A stretch of DNA of 64,000 bases from Pseudomonadota bacterium (GTDB taxonomy: Bacteria; Pseudomonadota; Gammaproteobacteria; Burkholderiales; Casimicrobiaceae), in assembly GCA_018241765.1 (NCBI GenBank), contig JAFEDD010000011.1, positions 56,102 through 120,101 of the forward strand, written 5' to 3'. The number at the start of each line of letters is the position of its first letter. The stretch's first letter is position 1. Below are positions 8,679-17,057 of this stretch, piece by piece. The notes below the pieces were generated by a model. It ran no database searches and was not told the origin of the DNA. It saw nothing but the letters and a program-made list of their open reading frames with translations. The translations under genes were made by a program, and so were the position numbers.

Positions 8679-8701
8679 AAGATGCATATGATAGGCACCT
8701 A
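8679..8701. promoter_or_regulatory. Putative NsrR operator upstream of the hemerythrin-DUF2249 operon
   Basis: The left half AAGATGCATAT (8679-8689) and right half ATAGGCACCTA (8691-8701) surround a central G. The known NsrR consensus is an 11-1-11 inverted repeat of AAGATGCATTT-type half-sites. The left half matches 10 of 11 positions and the right half about 7 of 11. On the reverse strand TATCAT (8692-8687) could be the -10 element of the operon, so bound repressor would occlude the promoter. No nsrR gene is in the window. Confidence 0.5.
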
Positions 8702-8795
8702 TTGTAGCCGTGCGCGAAACTGGGTCGCGCGTGCCGGTTCACGTCGGTCGACGCCAGGGCGCGGAAGCATGGTCCGAGCGCCATCGCACAAAGAC

Positions 8796-8817
8796 AACGG
8801 GCGCCGAAGCGCCCGTT
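8796..8817 (-). terminator. Hairpin at the 3' end of the tct operon
   Basis: AACGGGCGC (8796-8804) and GCGCCCGTT (8809-8817) form a perfect 9-bp stem with a CGAA tetraloop, 26 bp beyond the tctA stop. The following reverse-strand sequence (TGTCTTTG) has only a weak U-tract, so termination may be partial. Confidence 0.55.
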
Positions 8818-8842
8818 GCGTCGTCTGATGCGCTGATACGCT

Positions 8843-10351
8843 TCAGTCTTCGACGAATGTCTCGTCGCGTTTTTTGCGAATCGCGGGCAGAGCGAGGATG
8901 ATGAGCAGGATCACCGACAGCACCAACATGACCGCGCTGATCGGGCGCTCGACGAAAATCATCGGGTCACCGCGCGACAGCAGCAGCGCGCGCCGCAGGT
9001 TCTCCTCCATCATCGGGCCCAGGATGAAGCCCAGCAGGAGCGGAGCGGCTTCGCACTCGAGCTTGGCGAAGATGTAGCCGACCACGCCGAACACGGCGAT
9101 GACCCAGACGTCGAAAGTCGTGTTGTTGACCGTGTAGACGCCGATGCAGCAAAACACCAGGATCATCGGGTAGAGCAGCCGATACGGGATCTTCAGGAGC
9201 TGCACCCACATGCCGATCAGCGGCAGGTTCAGGATCACCAGCATCAGGTTGCCGACCCACATCGAGGTGATCAGGCCCCAGAACAGTTGTGGGTTGGAAG
9301 TGATGACTTGCGGGCCTGGCTGGATGTTGTGGATGGTCATGGCGCCCACCATCAGTGCCATGACGGCGTTGGGTGGAATGCCCAGCGTGAGCAAGGGGAT
9401 GAAGGAGGTCTGTGCGCCCGCGTTGTTGGCGGATTCCGGTGACGCGACGCCGCGGATATTGCCCTTGCCAAACGGTGGATTGGCCTTGGCGCCGGCGATT
9501 TTCTTTTCGAGTGAATACGAAGAGAACGACGCCAGCAACGCGCCACCGCCGGGCAGGATGCCGAGCAGCGAGCCGAGCAGGGTGCCGCGCGTGATGGCGC
9601 CGGCCGAGTCCTTGAAGTCCTGAGCGGTGGGCATGAGTTTGCCGACCTTGGCGGTGAACACTTCGCGCGCTTCGCCCTTCTCGAGGTTGATGAGGATTTC
9701 GCCGATGCCGAAAATGCCCATCGCAACGCCGACGAAGCCGATGCCATCGGTGAGTTCGGGAACCTCGAAGCTATAGCGAGCCACGCCCGAGTTGACGTCG
9801 GTGCCGACCAATCCGAGCACGATGCCGAGCACGATCATGGCGATGGCTTTCACTACCGAGCCGTGCGCGAGCACGACCGCCGCGATGAGGCCGAGCACCA
9901 TCAGCGAGAAATAGTCGGCCGGGCCGAACTTCAAGGCTGCCTCCGATAGCGGCGGGGCGAATGCGGCCACCAACAGCGTCGAGAACGAACCGGCGATGAA
10001 GGAGCCGATCGCGGCCATGCCCAGTGCCGCTCCAGCGCGACCTTGGCGTGCCATCTGGTAGCCGTCGAGCGCCGTCACCACCGACGAGGACTCGCCCGGC
10101 AAGTTCACCAGAATGGCCGTCGTGGAGCCTCCGTACTGCGCACCGTAGTAGATGCCCGCCAGCATGATGAGCGCCGACACCGGCGGCAGCGCATAGGTGG
10201 TCGGCAGCAGCATGGCGATGGTGGCCACCGGGCCGATGCCGGGCAGCACGCCGATCAGCGTGCCCAGCAGGCAACCAATCAGGGCGTAGAGGATGTTGGT
10301 TACGGTCAGCGCGACACCAAAACCGAGCGACAGGTTATTGAGCAGATCCAT
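8843..10351 (-). CDS. tctA: Tripartite tricarboxylate transporter, large permease subunit TctA
   Basis: Encodes 502 residues with about 12 hydrophobic segments. Family hallmarks are the duplicated glycine-rich loops: GTLIGVLPGIGPVATIAMLLP near residues 33-53 and GTLLGSLLGILPGGGALLASF in the second half. IYYGAQYGGSTTAILVNLPGE and ASPESANNAGAQTSFIPLLTLGIPPN are also present. With TctB and a periplasmic Bug-type receptor it forms a secondary importer for tricarboxylates or related organic acids. The gene lies 9 bp after tctB. No receptor gene is adjacent, but an isolated Bug receptor is encoded at 42078-43046. Confidence 0.95.
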   Translation of the reverse strand: MDLLNNLSLGFGVALTVTNILYALIGCLLGTLIGVLPGIGPVATIAMLLPTTYALPPVSALIMLAGIYYGAQYGGSTTAILVNLPGESSSVVTALDGYQMARQGRAGAALGMAAIGSFIAGSFSTLLVAAFAPPLSEAALKFGPADYFSLMVLGLIAAVVLAHGSVVKAIAMIVLGIVLGLVGTDVNSGVARYSFEVPELTDGIGFVGVAMGIFGIGEILINLEKGEAREVFTAKVGKLMPTAQDFKDSAGAITRGTLLGSLLGILPGGGALLASFSSYSLEKKIAGAKANPPFGKGNIRGVASPESANNAGAQTSFIPLLTLGIPPNAVMALMVGAMTIHNIQPGPQVITSNPQLFWGLITSMWVGNLMLVILNLPLIGMWVQLLKIPYRLLYPMILVFCCIGVYTVNNTTFDVWVIAVFGVVGYIFAKLECEAAPLLLGFILGPMMEENLRRALLLSRGDPMIFVERPISAVMLVLSVILLIILALPAIRKKRDETFVED

Positions 10352-10360
10352 GGTCGTCGC

Positions 10361-10822
10361 CTAGCTCCAGGGGAAGAGTTTCATCTGGAGCTTGAGGCCC
10401 CAGACGAAGACCGCAGCGCAGAACAGACACATGATGACCGTGATGATTGCCAACTCGCGAAAGTTTTTGTCGTGCGCGGCGATGCCGGAGATCATGGTGA
10501 GCAGCGCGATGGCGATCACCATGCCGGCCAACGGTAGCGCGAAGCCGAACAACACCACCGCCACGGTCAGGATGATCACGGGTTTCCATGACCAGCCGAT
10601 GCCTTCGGTGGCGGCCCATTGCGCCTGGTTTTTGAGTCCGATCGCGGCCACGACGACGCCCAGCGCCGCCATGGTGGCGCCGAGGATGCGCGGGAAGTAG
10701 CCCGGCCCCATGCGGGCGGCCGTCCCCATCTGGTAGTTGTATGCCCCGACCAGGAACACGACGCCGATGACGATGAACATCAAACCGGCGAGCAGGTCCT
10801 TGTTTTTCAAGAAACTGTTCAA
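10361..10822 (-). CDS. tctB: Tripartite tricarboxylate transporter, small subunit TctB
   Basis: Encodes 153 residues with four membrane segments, typical of TctB. It opens NKDLLAGLMFIVIGVVFLVGA, continues with ARMGPGYFPRILGATMAALG, and ends with a hydrophobic hairpin before LKLQMKLFPWS. The start is a TTG at 10822: a very strong ribosome site (AAGGAGGAGGAG) sits just upstream on the reverse strand, and the resulting N-terminus fits the family. An open frame continues about 38 codons further upstream but crosses the region before the PPIase terminator and lacks similarity. It is the first gene of the tctBA pair. Confidence 0.9.
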   Translation of the reverse strand: MNSFLKNKDLLAGLMFIVIGVVFLVGAYNYQMGTAARMGPGYFPRILGATMAALGVVVAAIGLKNQAQWAATEGIGWSWKPVIILTVAVVLFGFALPLAGMVIAIALLTMISGIAAHDKNFRELAIITVIMCLFCAAVFVWGLKLQMKLFPWS

Positions 10823-10900
10823 GTTACTCCTCCTCCTTGCAAGTGACCGGAGGATTATCCGGCAAGAGTCTGTCGCCTGTCTGTCCGTTGAGGGCGCGGA

Positions 10901-10931
10901 CATGAAAAAGGCCACCCGGAGGTGGCCTTTT
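10901..10931 (-). terminator. Intrinsic terminator of the PPIase gene
   Basis: AAAAGGCCACC (10906-10916) pairs perfectly with GGTGGCCTTTT (10921-10931) around CGGA. Read on the reverse strand the stem is followed by TTTTTCATG, a good U-tract, 22 bp after the PPIase stop. Confidence 0.85.
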
Positions 10932-10952
10932 GCCATGCAGCATCGAAGTGCT

Positions 10953-11762
10953 TTACTTGAGACCGGCCTTGGCGCGCAGTTCGGCGAGGTGCTTCTCGAC
11001 GACCTGACCCTGCAGTCGCTGCGAAAGCTGGGGTTTCACTTCGTCGAAGCTCGGCACTTTGGCGTCGCGCACGTCTTCGAGCAGGATGATGTGATAGCCA
11101 AAGGGGCTCTGCACGGGCGTCGGCGTGTACTTGCCCTTCTGCAGCGCCACCATCGCGTCGGCGAACGGCTTGACGTAATTGGACGGGACCGCCCAGTCGA
11201 GCTCGCCGCCGTTGTCCTTCGAGCCTGGGTCCTTCGAGTTGGCCTTGGCGAGATCGGCAAACTTGGCGCCGCCCTGAAGTTGCTTGATCAGCGCTTCGGC
11301 ATCTTCCTTCTTCTCGACGAGGATGTGGCGAGCGCGGTACTCCTTGTCGCCGAGGCCCGCCTTGATGGAGTCGTATTCCTTCTTCAACTGATCGTCGGAG
11401 ACCGGATTGGCGTTGAGGTAGTCGTTGATGTAGTTGCGGATGAGTGTCGAATCGCTCGCCACCTGCATTTGGGTCTTCACGGTGGCATCGCGATCGAGTC
11501 CCTTGGCCTTGGCCGCGCGGATGAACAGCTCACGATTGATGAGTTCGTCGCGCAGCGCGGCGCGAAGCTCCGGCGAATCGGGTTGTCCTTGCGAGAGTCG
11601 CTCCTTGAGGATGAGGTCGAACTGCGCCTGCGGGAAGAGTTCACCGCTGCTGGCTTTGCTGGCGGCGGCCGTCGCGGGGGCGGCCTTTTTGCTCTGGGCC
11701 ATGGCCGGCGTGGCGATCAGGGCGACGAGCAGGGCTGCCGCGAGCGTTTGACGTTGGATCAT
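10953..11762 (-). CDS. Periplasmic parvulin-type peptidylprolyl isomerase
   Basis: Encodes 269 residues. A signal peptide (MIQRQTLAAALLVALIATPAMA, cleaved before QSKK) exports it. A helical chaperone-like segment (about residues 40-130) is followed by one PpiC rotamase domain. The rotamase hallmarks are YRARHILVEKKEDAEALI, FADLAKANSKDPGSKDNGGELDW and SPFGYHIILLED. It should assist folding of outer-membrane or periplasmic proteins, like PpiC/SurA relatives. It is the last gene of the conserved yciB-bolA-PPIase run and is closed by a clear terminator. Confidence 0.93.
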   Translation of the reverse strand: MIQRQTLAAALLVALIATPAMAQSKKAAPATAAASKASSGELFPQAQFDLILKERLSQGQPDSPELRAALRDELINRELFIRAAKAKGLDRDATVKTQMQVASDSTLIRNYINDYLNANPVSDDQLKKEYDSIKAGLGDKEYRARHILVEKKEDAEALIKQLQGGAKFADLAKANSKDPGSKDNGGELDWAVPSNYVKPFADAMVALQKGKYTPTPVQSPFGYHIILLEDVRDAKVPSFDEVKPQLSQRLQGQVVEKHLAELRAKAGLK

Positions 11763-11778
11763 GCGAGTTCCTGTACGG

Positions 11779-12060
11779 TTATCGAGGTTGGGTTGATGAA
11801 CATTCTTCCGGTGTCAGCGTCGCGAGTGACAGCGCATGGATGCGTGCCGGCATCAGATCGGCGACCAGCCGGTAGACGCTTCGATGGCGCGCCACGGTGG
11901 ACAGGCCGGAAAACGCGTTGGACACGATTGTCGCCGATAAGTGCCCGCCGCCCGTATTGCCGGCGTGACCGGCGTGCCGCGCGGAATCGTCGGTCACGTC
12001 GACGCGAAGGGGTTGCAGCGGCGCCAGCCGCGTTCGCAACAAGGTCGGGAGGTCGTTCAT
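11779..12060 (-). CDS. BolA family protein
   Basis: Encodes 93 residues. The BolA fold is recognised from the N-terminal helix (LPTLLRTRLAPLQPLRVDVTDDSARHAGHAG), then GGGHLSATIVSNAFSGLSTVARHRSVYRLVADLM and the C-terminal HALSLATLTPEE. The conserved histidines may help coordinate an iron-sulfur cluster with monothiol glutaredoxins, as known for the family. It lies between yciB (27 bp) and the PPIase gene (16 bp), a frequent order in betaproteobacteria. Confidence 0.9.
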   Translation of the reverse strand: MNDLPTLLRTRLAPLQPLRVDVTDDSARHAGHAGNTGGGHLSATIVSNAFSGLSTVARHRSVYRLVADLMPARIHALSLATLTPEECSSTQPR

Positions 12061-12087
12061 GGGGGAGGTGGCGCAGCGCGGCGGCGC

Positions 12088-12660
12088 TCAGGCGTCGTCG
12101 CGGCCCGGCGTCGCACCGACAGGCGCGTCGGCGTCCTTCATGTAGCGCGCGAGCACCGCGACGTTGCCAATGGTGAAAACCAGAAAAATGCCCATCGCCC
12201 ACCAAACCTTGAAATTGACCCAGGCATCGAGGCTGAAGTGCGTGGCGACGTAGCCATTGAGCGTCGCCATGAACGCGAAGAACGCGATCCACGCCCACGT
12301 GACGCGGTTCCAGACGGCATCCGGCGCGGCGATCTGTGCCTGCTGAAAGACGACGCGGATCCAGTCGCGACGCAGCGCGAGCTTGCCGAACAGCAATGTC
12401 AAACCGAACGCGGCGTAGAGGGCCGAGGGCTTCCACTTGATGAACGTCTCGTCGTGCAGCAACAGGGTGGCTCCGCCAAACAGCACGATGATCGCGAGCG
12501 AGAGCCACTGCATCGTGCTCACCTTGCGCGTGCTGAACCATGCGTAACCGATGGCCAGCACGGAGGCGGCGATGGCGACGCCGGTGGCGACGTAAATATC
12601 CTGAAGTTTGTACGCGACGAAGAACAGGATGATCGGCGCGTATTCGAGAACGAATTGCAT
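12088..12660 (-). CDS. yciB: Inner membrane septation protein YciB/IspZ
   Basis: Encodes 190 residues with five to six membrane segments, starting MQFVLEYAPIILFFVAYKLQDIYVATGVAI, the typical N-terminus of this family. FFAFMATLNGYVATHFSLDAWVNFKVWWAMGI is the conserved C-terminal block. YciB has been linked to cell envelope integrity and septation in enterobacteria. It is the first gene of the yciB-bolA-PPIase unit. Confidence 0.92.
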   Translation of the reverse strand: MQFVLEYAPIILFFVAYKLQDIYVATGVAIAASVLAIGYAWFSTRKVSTMQWLSLAIIVLFGGATLLLHDETFIKWKPSALYAAFGLTLLFGKLALRRDWIRVVFQQAQIAAPDAVWNRVTWAWIAFFAFMATLNGYVATHFSLDAWVNFKVWWAMGIFLVFTIGNVAVLARYMKDADAPVGATPGRDDA

Positions 12661-12702
12661 GGCCGCCGATTTTAGGCGGTTATGCCGCGCCGGGGCGATC
12701 GC

Positions 12703-13251
12703 TCAGAGGGGCCACCGGCGCGCCAGGCGCGAAAAATCGAAGGTCGGGCCGGGATCGATCTTGCGGCCGGCGGCAATTTCGCTGTGTGTGGTGACGGCGG
12801 AAACGGGATAGCGACGCCCGATCGCCGCGAGCAGGAGATCGAGCGCGGCATACTGAGTGTCGGTGAACGGTGCCTCGGCGTCGCCTTCGATTTCGATGCC
12901 GAGTGACCGATCGTTGCAGGACGGGTGCCCGTGCCAGCTCGACACGCCGGCGTGCCAGGCGCGGCGGTCGGCGCTGACGAATTGCTGGACGGTTCCATCG
13001 CGGCGCACGAAGAAATGGGCCGACACGCGCAGCGCCCGGATCGCTTCCAGCGCCGGGTGACCGGCGGGATCGAGCCGGTTTTCGAAGAACGCCGCGACCG
13101 CCTCCCCGGTGAATACGCCGGGCGGCAGACTGATGTGATGCAAGACGACCAGATCGATGGCGGTGTCGGTGGGGCGCGCGTCGTGGTTGGGGCTCGCGCG
13201 AGGCTCGGCCGCGTGCCACCAGCCGTCGTGCCAGTCGTCATCAGGGCTCAT
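12703..13251 (-). CDS. ampD: 1,6-anhydro-N-acetylmuramyl-L-alanine amidase AmpD
   Basis: Encodes 182 residues of the zinc amidase family that recycles cell-wall muropeptides in the cytoplasm. The zinc-binding histidine is in LVVLHHISLP. RVSAHFFVRRDGTVQQFV, RAWHAGVSSWHG and the C-terminal THSEIAAGRKIDPGPTFDF with the remaining ligands are all present. There is no signal peptide, which fits AmpD rather than the exported AmiD. The start is ATG 13251 (a second ATG at 13257 would add two residues). It overlaps the 3' end of the upstream response regulator by 11 bp, so the two are probably coupled. Confidence 0.93.
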   Translation of the reverse strand: MSPDDDWHDGWWHAAEPRASPNHDARPTDTAIDLVVLHHISLPPGVFTGEAVAAFFENRLDPAGHPALEAIRALRVSAHFFVRRDGTVQQFVSADRRAWHAGVSSWHGHPSCNDRSLGIEIEGDAEAPFTDTQYAALDLLLAAIGRRYPVSAVTTHSEIAAGRKIDPGPTFDFSRLARRWPL

Positions 13252-14683
13252 CGACATCGAAGCCGAGGCGCTCGAGTCGATAGCGCATCGAGCGGAAGGT
13301 GATGCCGAGCAGCTTCGCGGCCTGCGTTCGGTTGCCTCGTGTCTGAGCGAGCGCGAGTTCGAGTGTTTCGCGTTCGGCGCGATCGAGGTAGTCTTGCAGT
13401 GGCGCGCGGCCGGCGAGCGATCCTGCCGTAGGGGTCGCGCCCACGGCGGCGGCTTGCGTGACAGGGTTGTCATCGATGGTGAGACGAAGGTCGGCCGCGC
13501 CGATGCGGCTCGGATCGTCGGCCAGCGCCAACGCGCGCTCGAGTACGTTCTCCAGTTCGCGCACGTTTCCGGGAAAGTCGTACCGCGCGAGCGCGGCAAG
13601 CGCGGCGTTCGTCAGCGCCGCACCGTCGCCGGCGATTCGGGCGAGCGTGCTGGTCGCGATGATCGGAATGTCCGAGGCAATTTCGCGCAGCGCAGGCATG
13701 GCGACCTGAAGAACGTTCAGCCGGTAGAAGAGATCCTGGCGGAATTGCCCCGCCTGCACGAGGGCGGCCAGATTCTTGTGCGTGGCGCTGACGATGCGAA
13801 CGTCGATCGGATCTTCGCTGTTGCTGCCGACCTTGCGCACGCGCCGCTCCTGAATGGCGCGCAGCAACTTCACCTGGAGATGCAGTGGAAGATCGGCAAC
13901 CTCGTCGAGGAAGAGCGTACCGCCCGACGCCGCCTGAAAAAACCCGTCGCGTTCGCTGTCGGCGCCGGTGAAGGCGCCCTTGCGATGACCGAAGAATTCG
14001 CTCTCCATCAGGTTTTCCGGGATCGCGCCACAGTTGACGGCGACGAATGGCCCGCCGGATCTTGGCCCCGACGTGTGCAGAATGCGCGCCGCAAGTTCCT
14101 TGCCGGTGCCGGATTCACCGTGGATGTGCACGGGCGTCTGCGTGGTGGCGAGCTTCGCAAGCAATGCGCGGACGGCTTCGACGGTCGATGATTCGCCGAT
14201 CAATTCGGGGCCGGAGACCGTGGCGCGCGGTGCGTGGCGCGGCGGAGCGGGTGGCGTCGCAGTCGGCGCGTTGCCGCTGCTCTGGGTGCTGCTGCGTCGC
14301 TCGGGCAGTTTGATGGCGGATTTGACGAGTGTGCGCAGTTGGTCGAGCGACACCGGTTTGGCGAGATAGTCGAAGGCGCCCGCCTTCAGGGCCGCGACCG
14401 CGTTGTCGGCGTTGCCGAATGCGGTGATGACGGCGCAAGGCAGATCGAGTTCGCGCTCGGCAATGTGGGCGAGCACATCGAGGCCGGTGCCGTCGCCGAG
14501 TTGCATGTCGGTGAGACAGAGCGCGAACGATTCGCGGCCGAGTGCGTCGAGCGCAGCGTGCAGCGAATCGGCGGTGACGACGTCGAGCCCGAGCTTGGTC
14601 AGCGTGAGTTGCATCAGCGTCAGCAGATCGGGCTCGTCATCGATGACGAGTACGCGCGGGGTGGATTCGAGCCTGCGGGCCAT
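13241..14683 (-). CDS. pilR: Sigma-54-dependent response regulator PilR-like
   Basis: Encodes 480 residues in three parts. The receiver domain (1-125) has the acidic pair D15/D16, phosphoacceptor D59 in LTDMQLGDG and LAKPVS. The AAA+ domain has Walker A GESGTGKE, the sigma-54 contact loop GAFTGA and FPGNVRELENVLERA. A Fis-type helix-turn-helix (LALAQTRGNRTQAAKLLGIT) ends the protein. The neighbouring PilS-like kinase and PP0621-family gene make PilR, the activator of type IV pilin transcription, the best name. No pilA is in the window, so the target is inferred. The ATG at 14683 was chosen because the receiver starts 10 residues later; the longer frame overlaps the kinase gene. Confidence 0.88.
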   Translation of the reverse strand: MARRLESTPRVLVIDDEPDLLTLMQLTLTKLGLDVVTADSLHAALDALGRESFALCLTDMQLGDGTGLDVLAHIAERELDLPCAVITAFGNADNAVAALKAGAFDYLAKPVSLDQLRTLVKSAIKLPERRSSTQSSGNAPTATPPAPPRHAPRATVSGPELIGESSTVEAVRALLAKLATTQTPVHIHGESGTGKELAARILHTSGPRSGGPFVAVNCGAIPENLMESEFFGHRKGAFTGADSERDGFFQAASGGTLFLDEVADLPLHLQVKLLRAIQERRVRKVGSNSEDPIDVRIVSATHKNLAALVQAGQFRQDLFYRLNVLQVAMPALREIASDIPIIATSTLARIAGDGAALTNAALAALARYDFPGNVRELENVLERALALADDPSRIGAADLRLTIDDNPVTQAAAVGATPTAGSLAGRAPLQDYLDRAERETLELALAQTRGNRTQAAKLLGITFRSMRYRLERLGFDVDEP

Positions 14684-14696
14684 GGATTGCGATCGG

Positions 14697-16325
14697 CTAA
14701 TTCGTGACGATGGGTGCGCCGAGTGTGCGCGGCAGCAACGGCAATTCGAGCACAAAGCGCGCTCCCTTGCGCGAGGACGCCAGGCGCACGTTGCCGCCAT
14801 TGGCGAGAGCGAGCTCTCGCACCAGATAGAGTCCCAGTCCGGTGCTGCCGCTGCCGCTGAAAAAGGGCTCGAAGATGCGATCGGCGATGTCGGGGGGCAC
14901 GCCACCTCCGTCGTCGATGACGGTGATCAGTGCGCGCTGCATGTCGTCCTCGACGGTCAGCGTCACCGTGATGCTGTCCTCGGTCTTCTGGGAATGTCGC
15001 CATGCGTTGGCCAGCAGATTGACCAGCATTTCCTCGAAGTGGCTGCGGTCGGCGTACACCGCCGTGTCGGTGAAGCTCGCCACGCGAAACGCTTCGCGCG
15101 GCGCCGGCAAGGTCGAGCACAGCTCGCCGATCAGCTCTTCCAGCGTGGCCTCGAGCGCGATCGCCGTCGGCTGTCCGCGGTCGCGGCGGCCCAGGAGCGA
15201 GACGTCGCGCACGATGCGATCGATACGTTCGACGTTCTTGTCGATCATCCCGGTCAGCGCTCGTGCCTCGGGTTTGTCGACGAGGTCCTCGCCCACCAGT
15301 TGCGCCGCCTGCCGAATGGCCGACAGCGGATTTCGGATTTCGTGTGCGATGCTGGCCGACAGACGTCCGAGCGCGGCGAGTTTGATCTGCTGCGCCTGTG
15401 CCTCGGCCTGATCGCGATCCTCGAGAAAAATGAGTGTGCCGGCACGCTCATCGAAGTCCACGGGCATCATGCGCGGCGCCAGCGTGCGCTGGCCGTCGCG
15501 CGTACGGATGGGGGAGGCGTCGATCGTGCTGCCGTTGAGGAAGAACGCCTGCCAGCGCGCATGCAGCTCGGGCGATAGTTCGTGCAGCTGCACGCCACGC
15601 TGCATCATGGCTTCATCGCCGCCGAGCCAACGCGTGGCCTGCGGGTTGGCCATCACGATCTGGCCGAGCGCGCCGATCACGAGCACGCCATCGTCGAGCT
15701 CGTTGATGACGACCTGATTGATGTGGGCGAGCCGCCGCACATCGGCGCCGCGCGATGCGGCGCGTTGTTCGGATTCTGCGGCGCTGCCGCCAAGCAGCAT
15801 GCCGAGCCAGGCGAGAAGGAAGTAGCCGATGCCGACCAGTGCCGCTTGCGTCACGGCCTGCACCGAACTCGAGCGCAGCAGCAGCTCGGCCAGCAGCAAC
15901 GCGATGGCGGCGAGCGCGGCGTGTGCCACGGCGATGCGGCTGCGCAGAAACCAGCCGTGGGCGGCGAGGATCGGGTAGAGGAACGTGGCAACGGTGGTCG
16001 CCACGGGGCGGGCATCGAGATAGGTGGCGACGATGAACAGCAGATCGATGGCGAGTTGCACGAGGAGCAGCGCACCGATGCCGCCCCGCACGCGGCCCAG
16101 TGCCGTCACACTGATCAGTGCCCAGACGGCGTAGGCGGAACTTGCGGCATAGCTGAACGAGGCGAGACTGTCGGAGCCGGCGGCAACCGCCAGTGCCACC
16201 GCGACCACGCAGCGGTACAGGGCGAGCAGTCGCAGCACGCGCAGCGGCGTGCCTTGGAGCGCCGCGCGGGCGAATCCCGGCGTTTTCGCGTTCAGCTCAG
16301 CGTCGATTGGCACAGTGCTCGTCAC
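14697..16325 (-). CDS. pilS: Sensor histidine kinase PilS-like
   Basis: Encodes 542 residues. About six hydrophobic segments (residues 30-185) precede a PAS-like region (INELDDGVLVIGALGQIVMANPQATRWLG). The kinase core has the H-box SASIAHEIRNPLSAIR, an N-box LVNLLANAWRHS, and G-boxes DDGGGVPPDI and GSTGLGLYLV. This layout is that of PilS, which senses pilin in the inner membrane. It ends 13 bp before pilR and overlaps the upstream PP0621 gene by 29 bp, forming one reverse operon down to ampD. Confidence 0.88.
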   Translation of the reverse strand: MTSTVPIDAELNAKTPGFARAALQGTPLRVLRLLALYRCVVAVALAVAAGSDSLASFSYAASSAYAVWALISVTALGRVRGGIGALLLVQLAIDLLFIVATYLDARPVATTVATFLYPILAAHGWFLRSRIAVAHAALAAIALLLAELLLRSSSVQAVTQAALVGIGYFLLAWLGMLLGGSAAESEQRAASRGADVRRLAHINQVVINELDDGVLVIGALGQIVMANPQATRWLGGDEAMMQRGVQLHELSPELHARWQAFFLNGSTIDASPIRTRDGQRTLAPRMMPVDFDERAGTLIFLEDRDQAEAQAQQIKLAALGRLSASIAHEIRNPLSAIRQAAQLVGEDLVDKPEARALTGMIDKNVERIDRIVRDVSLLGRRDRGQPTAIALEATLEELIGELCSTLPAPREAFRVASFTDTAVYADRSHFEEMLVNLLANAWRHSQKTEDSITVTLTVEDDMQRALITVIDDGGGVPPDIADRIFEPFFSGSGSTGLGLYLVRELALANGGNVRLASSRKGARFVLELPLLPRTLGAPIVTN

Positions 16326-16530
16326 CGCAGCCGTAGCCGCGATCGGTCAGCTTCGCGCTGGACTTCGGCAGATAGACGCCGCATTGCCCGCAGCGGATCA
16401 TCGGCTCGGTGTGCCCGCGTTGTCGCTCGGCGCTTTCGTCACGTCGGCGTCGCGCCTGATGTGCCGAAAACAGGCGCAACGCAAGCAGCACCAGAAAGAA
16501 CACGACGAGCCAGAAGATGACTTTTGCCAC
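16297..16530 (-). CDS. PP0621 family small membrane protein with zinc-ribbon-like cysteines
   Basis: Encodes 77 residues. One N-terminal membrane helix (VIFWLVVFFLVLLALRLF) is followed by a basic linker and a short C-terminal domain with four cysteines, MIRCGQCGVYLP and GYGCGDEHC, which could bind zinc. The family is named after PP_0621 of Pseudomonas putida and is typically found upstream of pilS. Its function is unknown. Its 3' end overlaps pilS by 29 bp. Confidence 0.85.
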   Translation of the reverse strand: MAKVIFWLVVFFLVLLALRLFSAHQARRRRDESAERQRGHTEPMIRCGQCGVYLPKSSAKLTDRGYGCGDEHCANRR

Positions 16531-16628
16531 GGCAGCACGTGCGCCAAGCGCGCGTCAAGAGTAGACTTCAGGCGAGTCTAGCAGTGCACGTCGAGTGCTG
16601 CATCAGCGTCGTGAAGGGAGCGATCGAC

Positions 16629-17039
16629 ATGGCCAATCCTGCGCCGAACGAAGCATGGGCCAACTGGGCCGATTCCATGCAGAAGATGCTGAGCAATCCT
16701 GCGGCGCTGAATCCGTTCGCCGGAATGCTCGGGATGCCCGCCGGGTCGAGTGCCGCGCCGTTCGATGCGCAGCAGTTGATGAAGGCCATCGATCCGGCGG
16801 AAATCGATCGTCGTGTGCAGGATCTGCGCGCCGTCGAGGCGTGGATGAAAGTCGCGCTGTCCGGTGTGGAGATGTCGATCCGGGCGTTGGAGATGCAGCG
16901 CGACGCCTACGCGTCGCTGCACAAGATGAGCGAGAGCGCGAGCAAGACCGTGCAGCAGGGGGCGGCTGCGGCCGCCGAGGCCGTGCGCGGTGCGCGCACC
17001 GTCAAGCGCGCCTCGCGCGGCAAGGCCAGCGCCCGCTGA
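16629..17039 (+). CDS. phaM: PhaM-family polyhydroxyalkanoate granule regulatory protein
   Basis: Encodes 136 residues. The central block AIDPAEIDRRVQDLRAVEAWMKVALSGVEMSIRALEMQRDAY matches PhaM proteins. In Cupriavidus PhaM binds PHA synthase and DNA and so links storage granules to the nucleoid. The C-terminus (RTVKRASRGKASAR) is a short basic tail, the equivalent of the AKP-rich DNA-binding tail of PhaM but much shorter. The ATG at 16629 follows GAAGGGAG. A TAGACT hexamer at 16562-16567 could be the -10 box. The gene stands about 1.5 kb upstream of phaC with a palindromic repeat directly after its stop. Confidence 0.8.
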   Translation: MANPAPNEAWANWADSMQKMLSNPAALNPFAGMLGMPAGSSAAPFDAQQLMKAIDPAEIDRRVQDLRAVEAWMKVALSGVEMSIRALEMQRDAYASLHKMSESASKTVQQGAAAAAEAVRGARTVKRASRGKASAR

Positions 17040-17057
17040 ATGGCGCAGCCCATTGGT

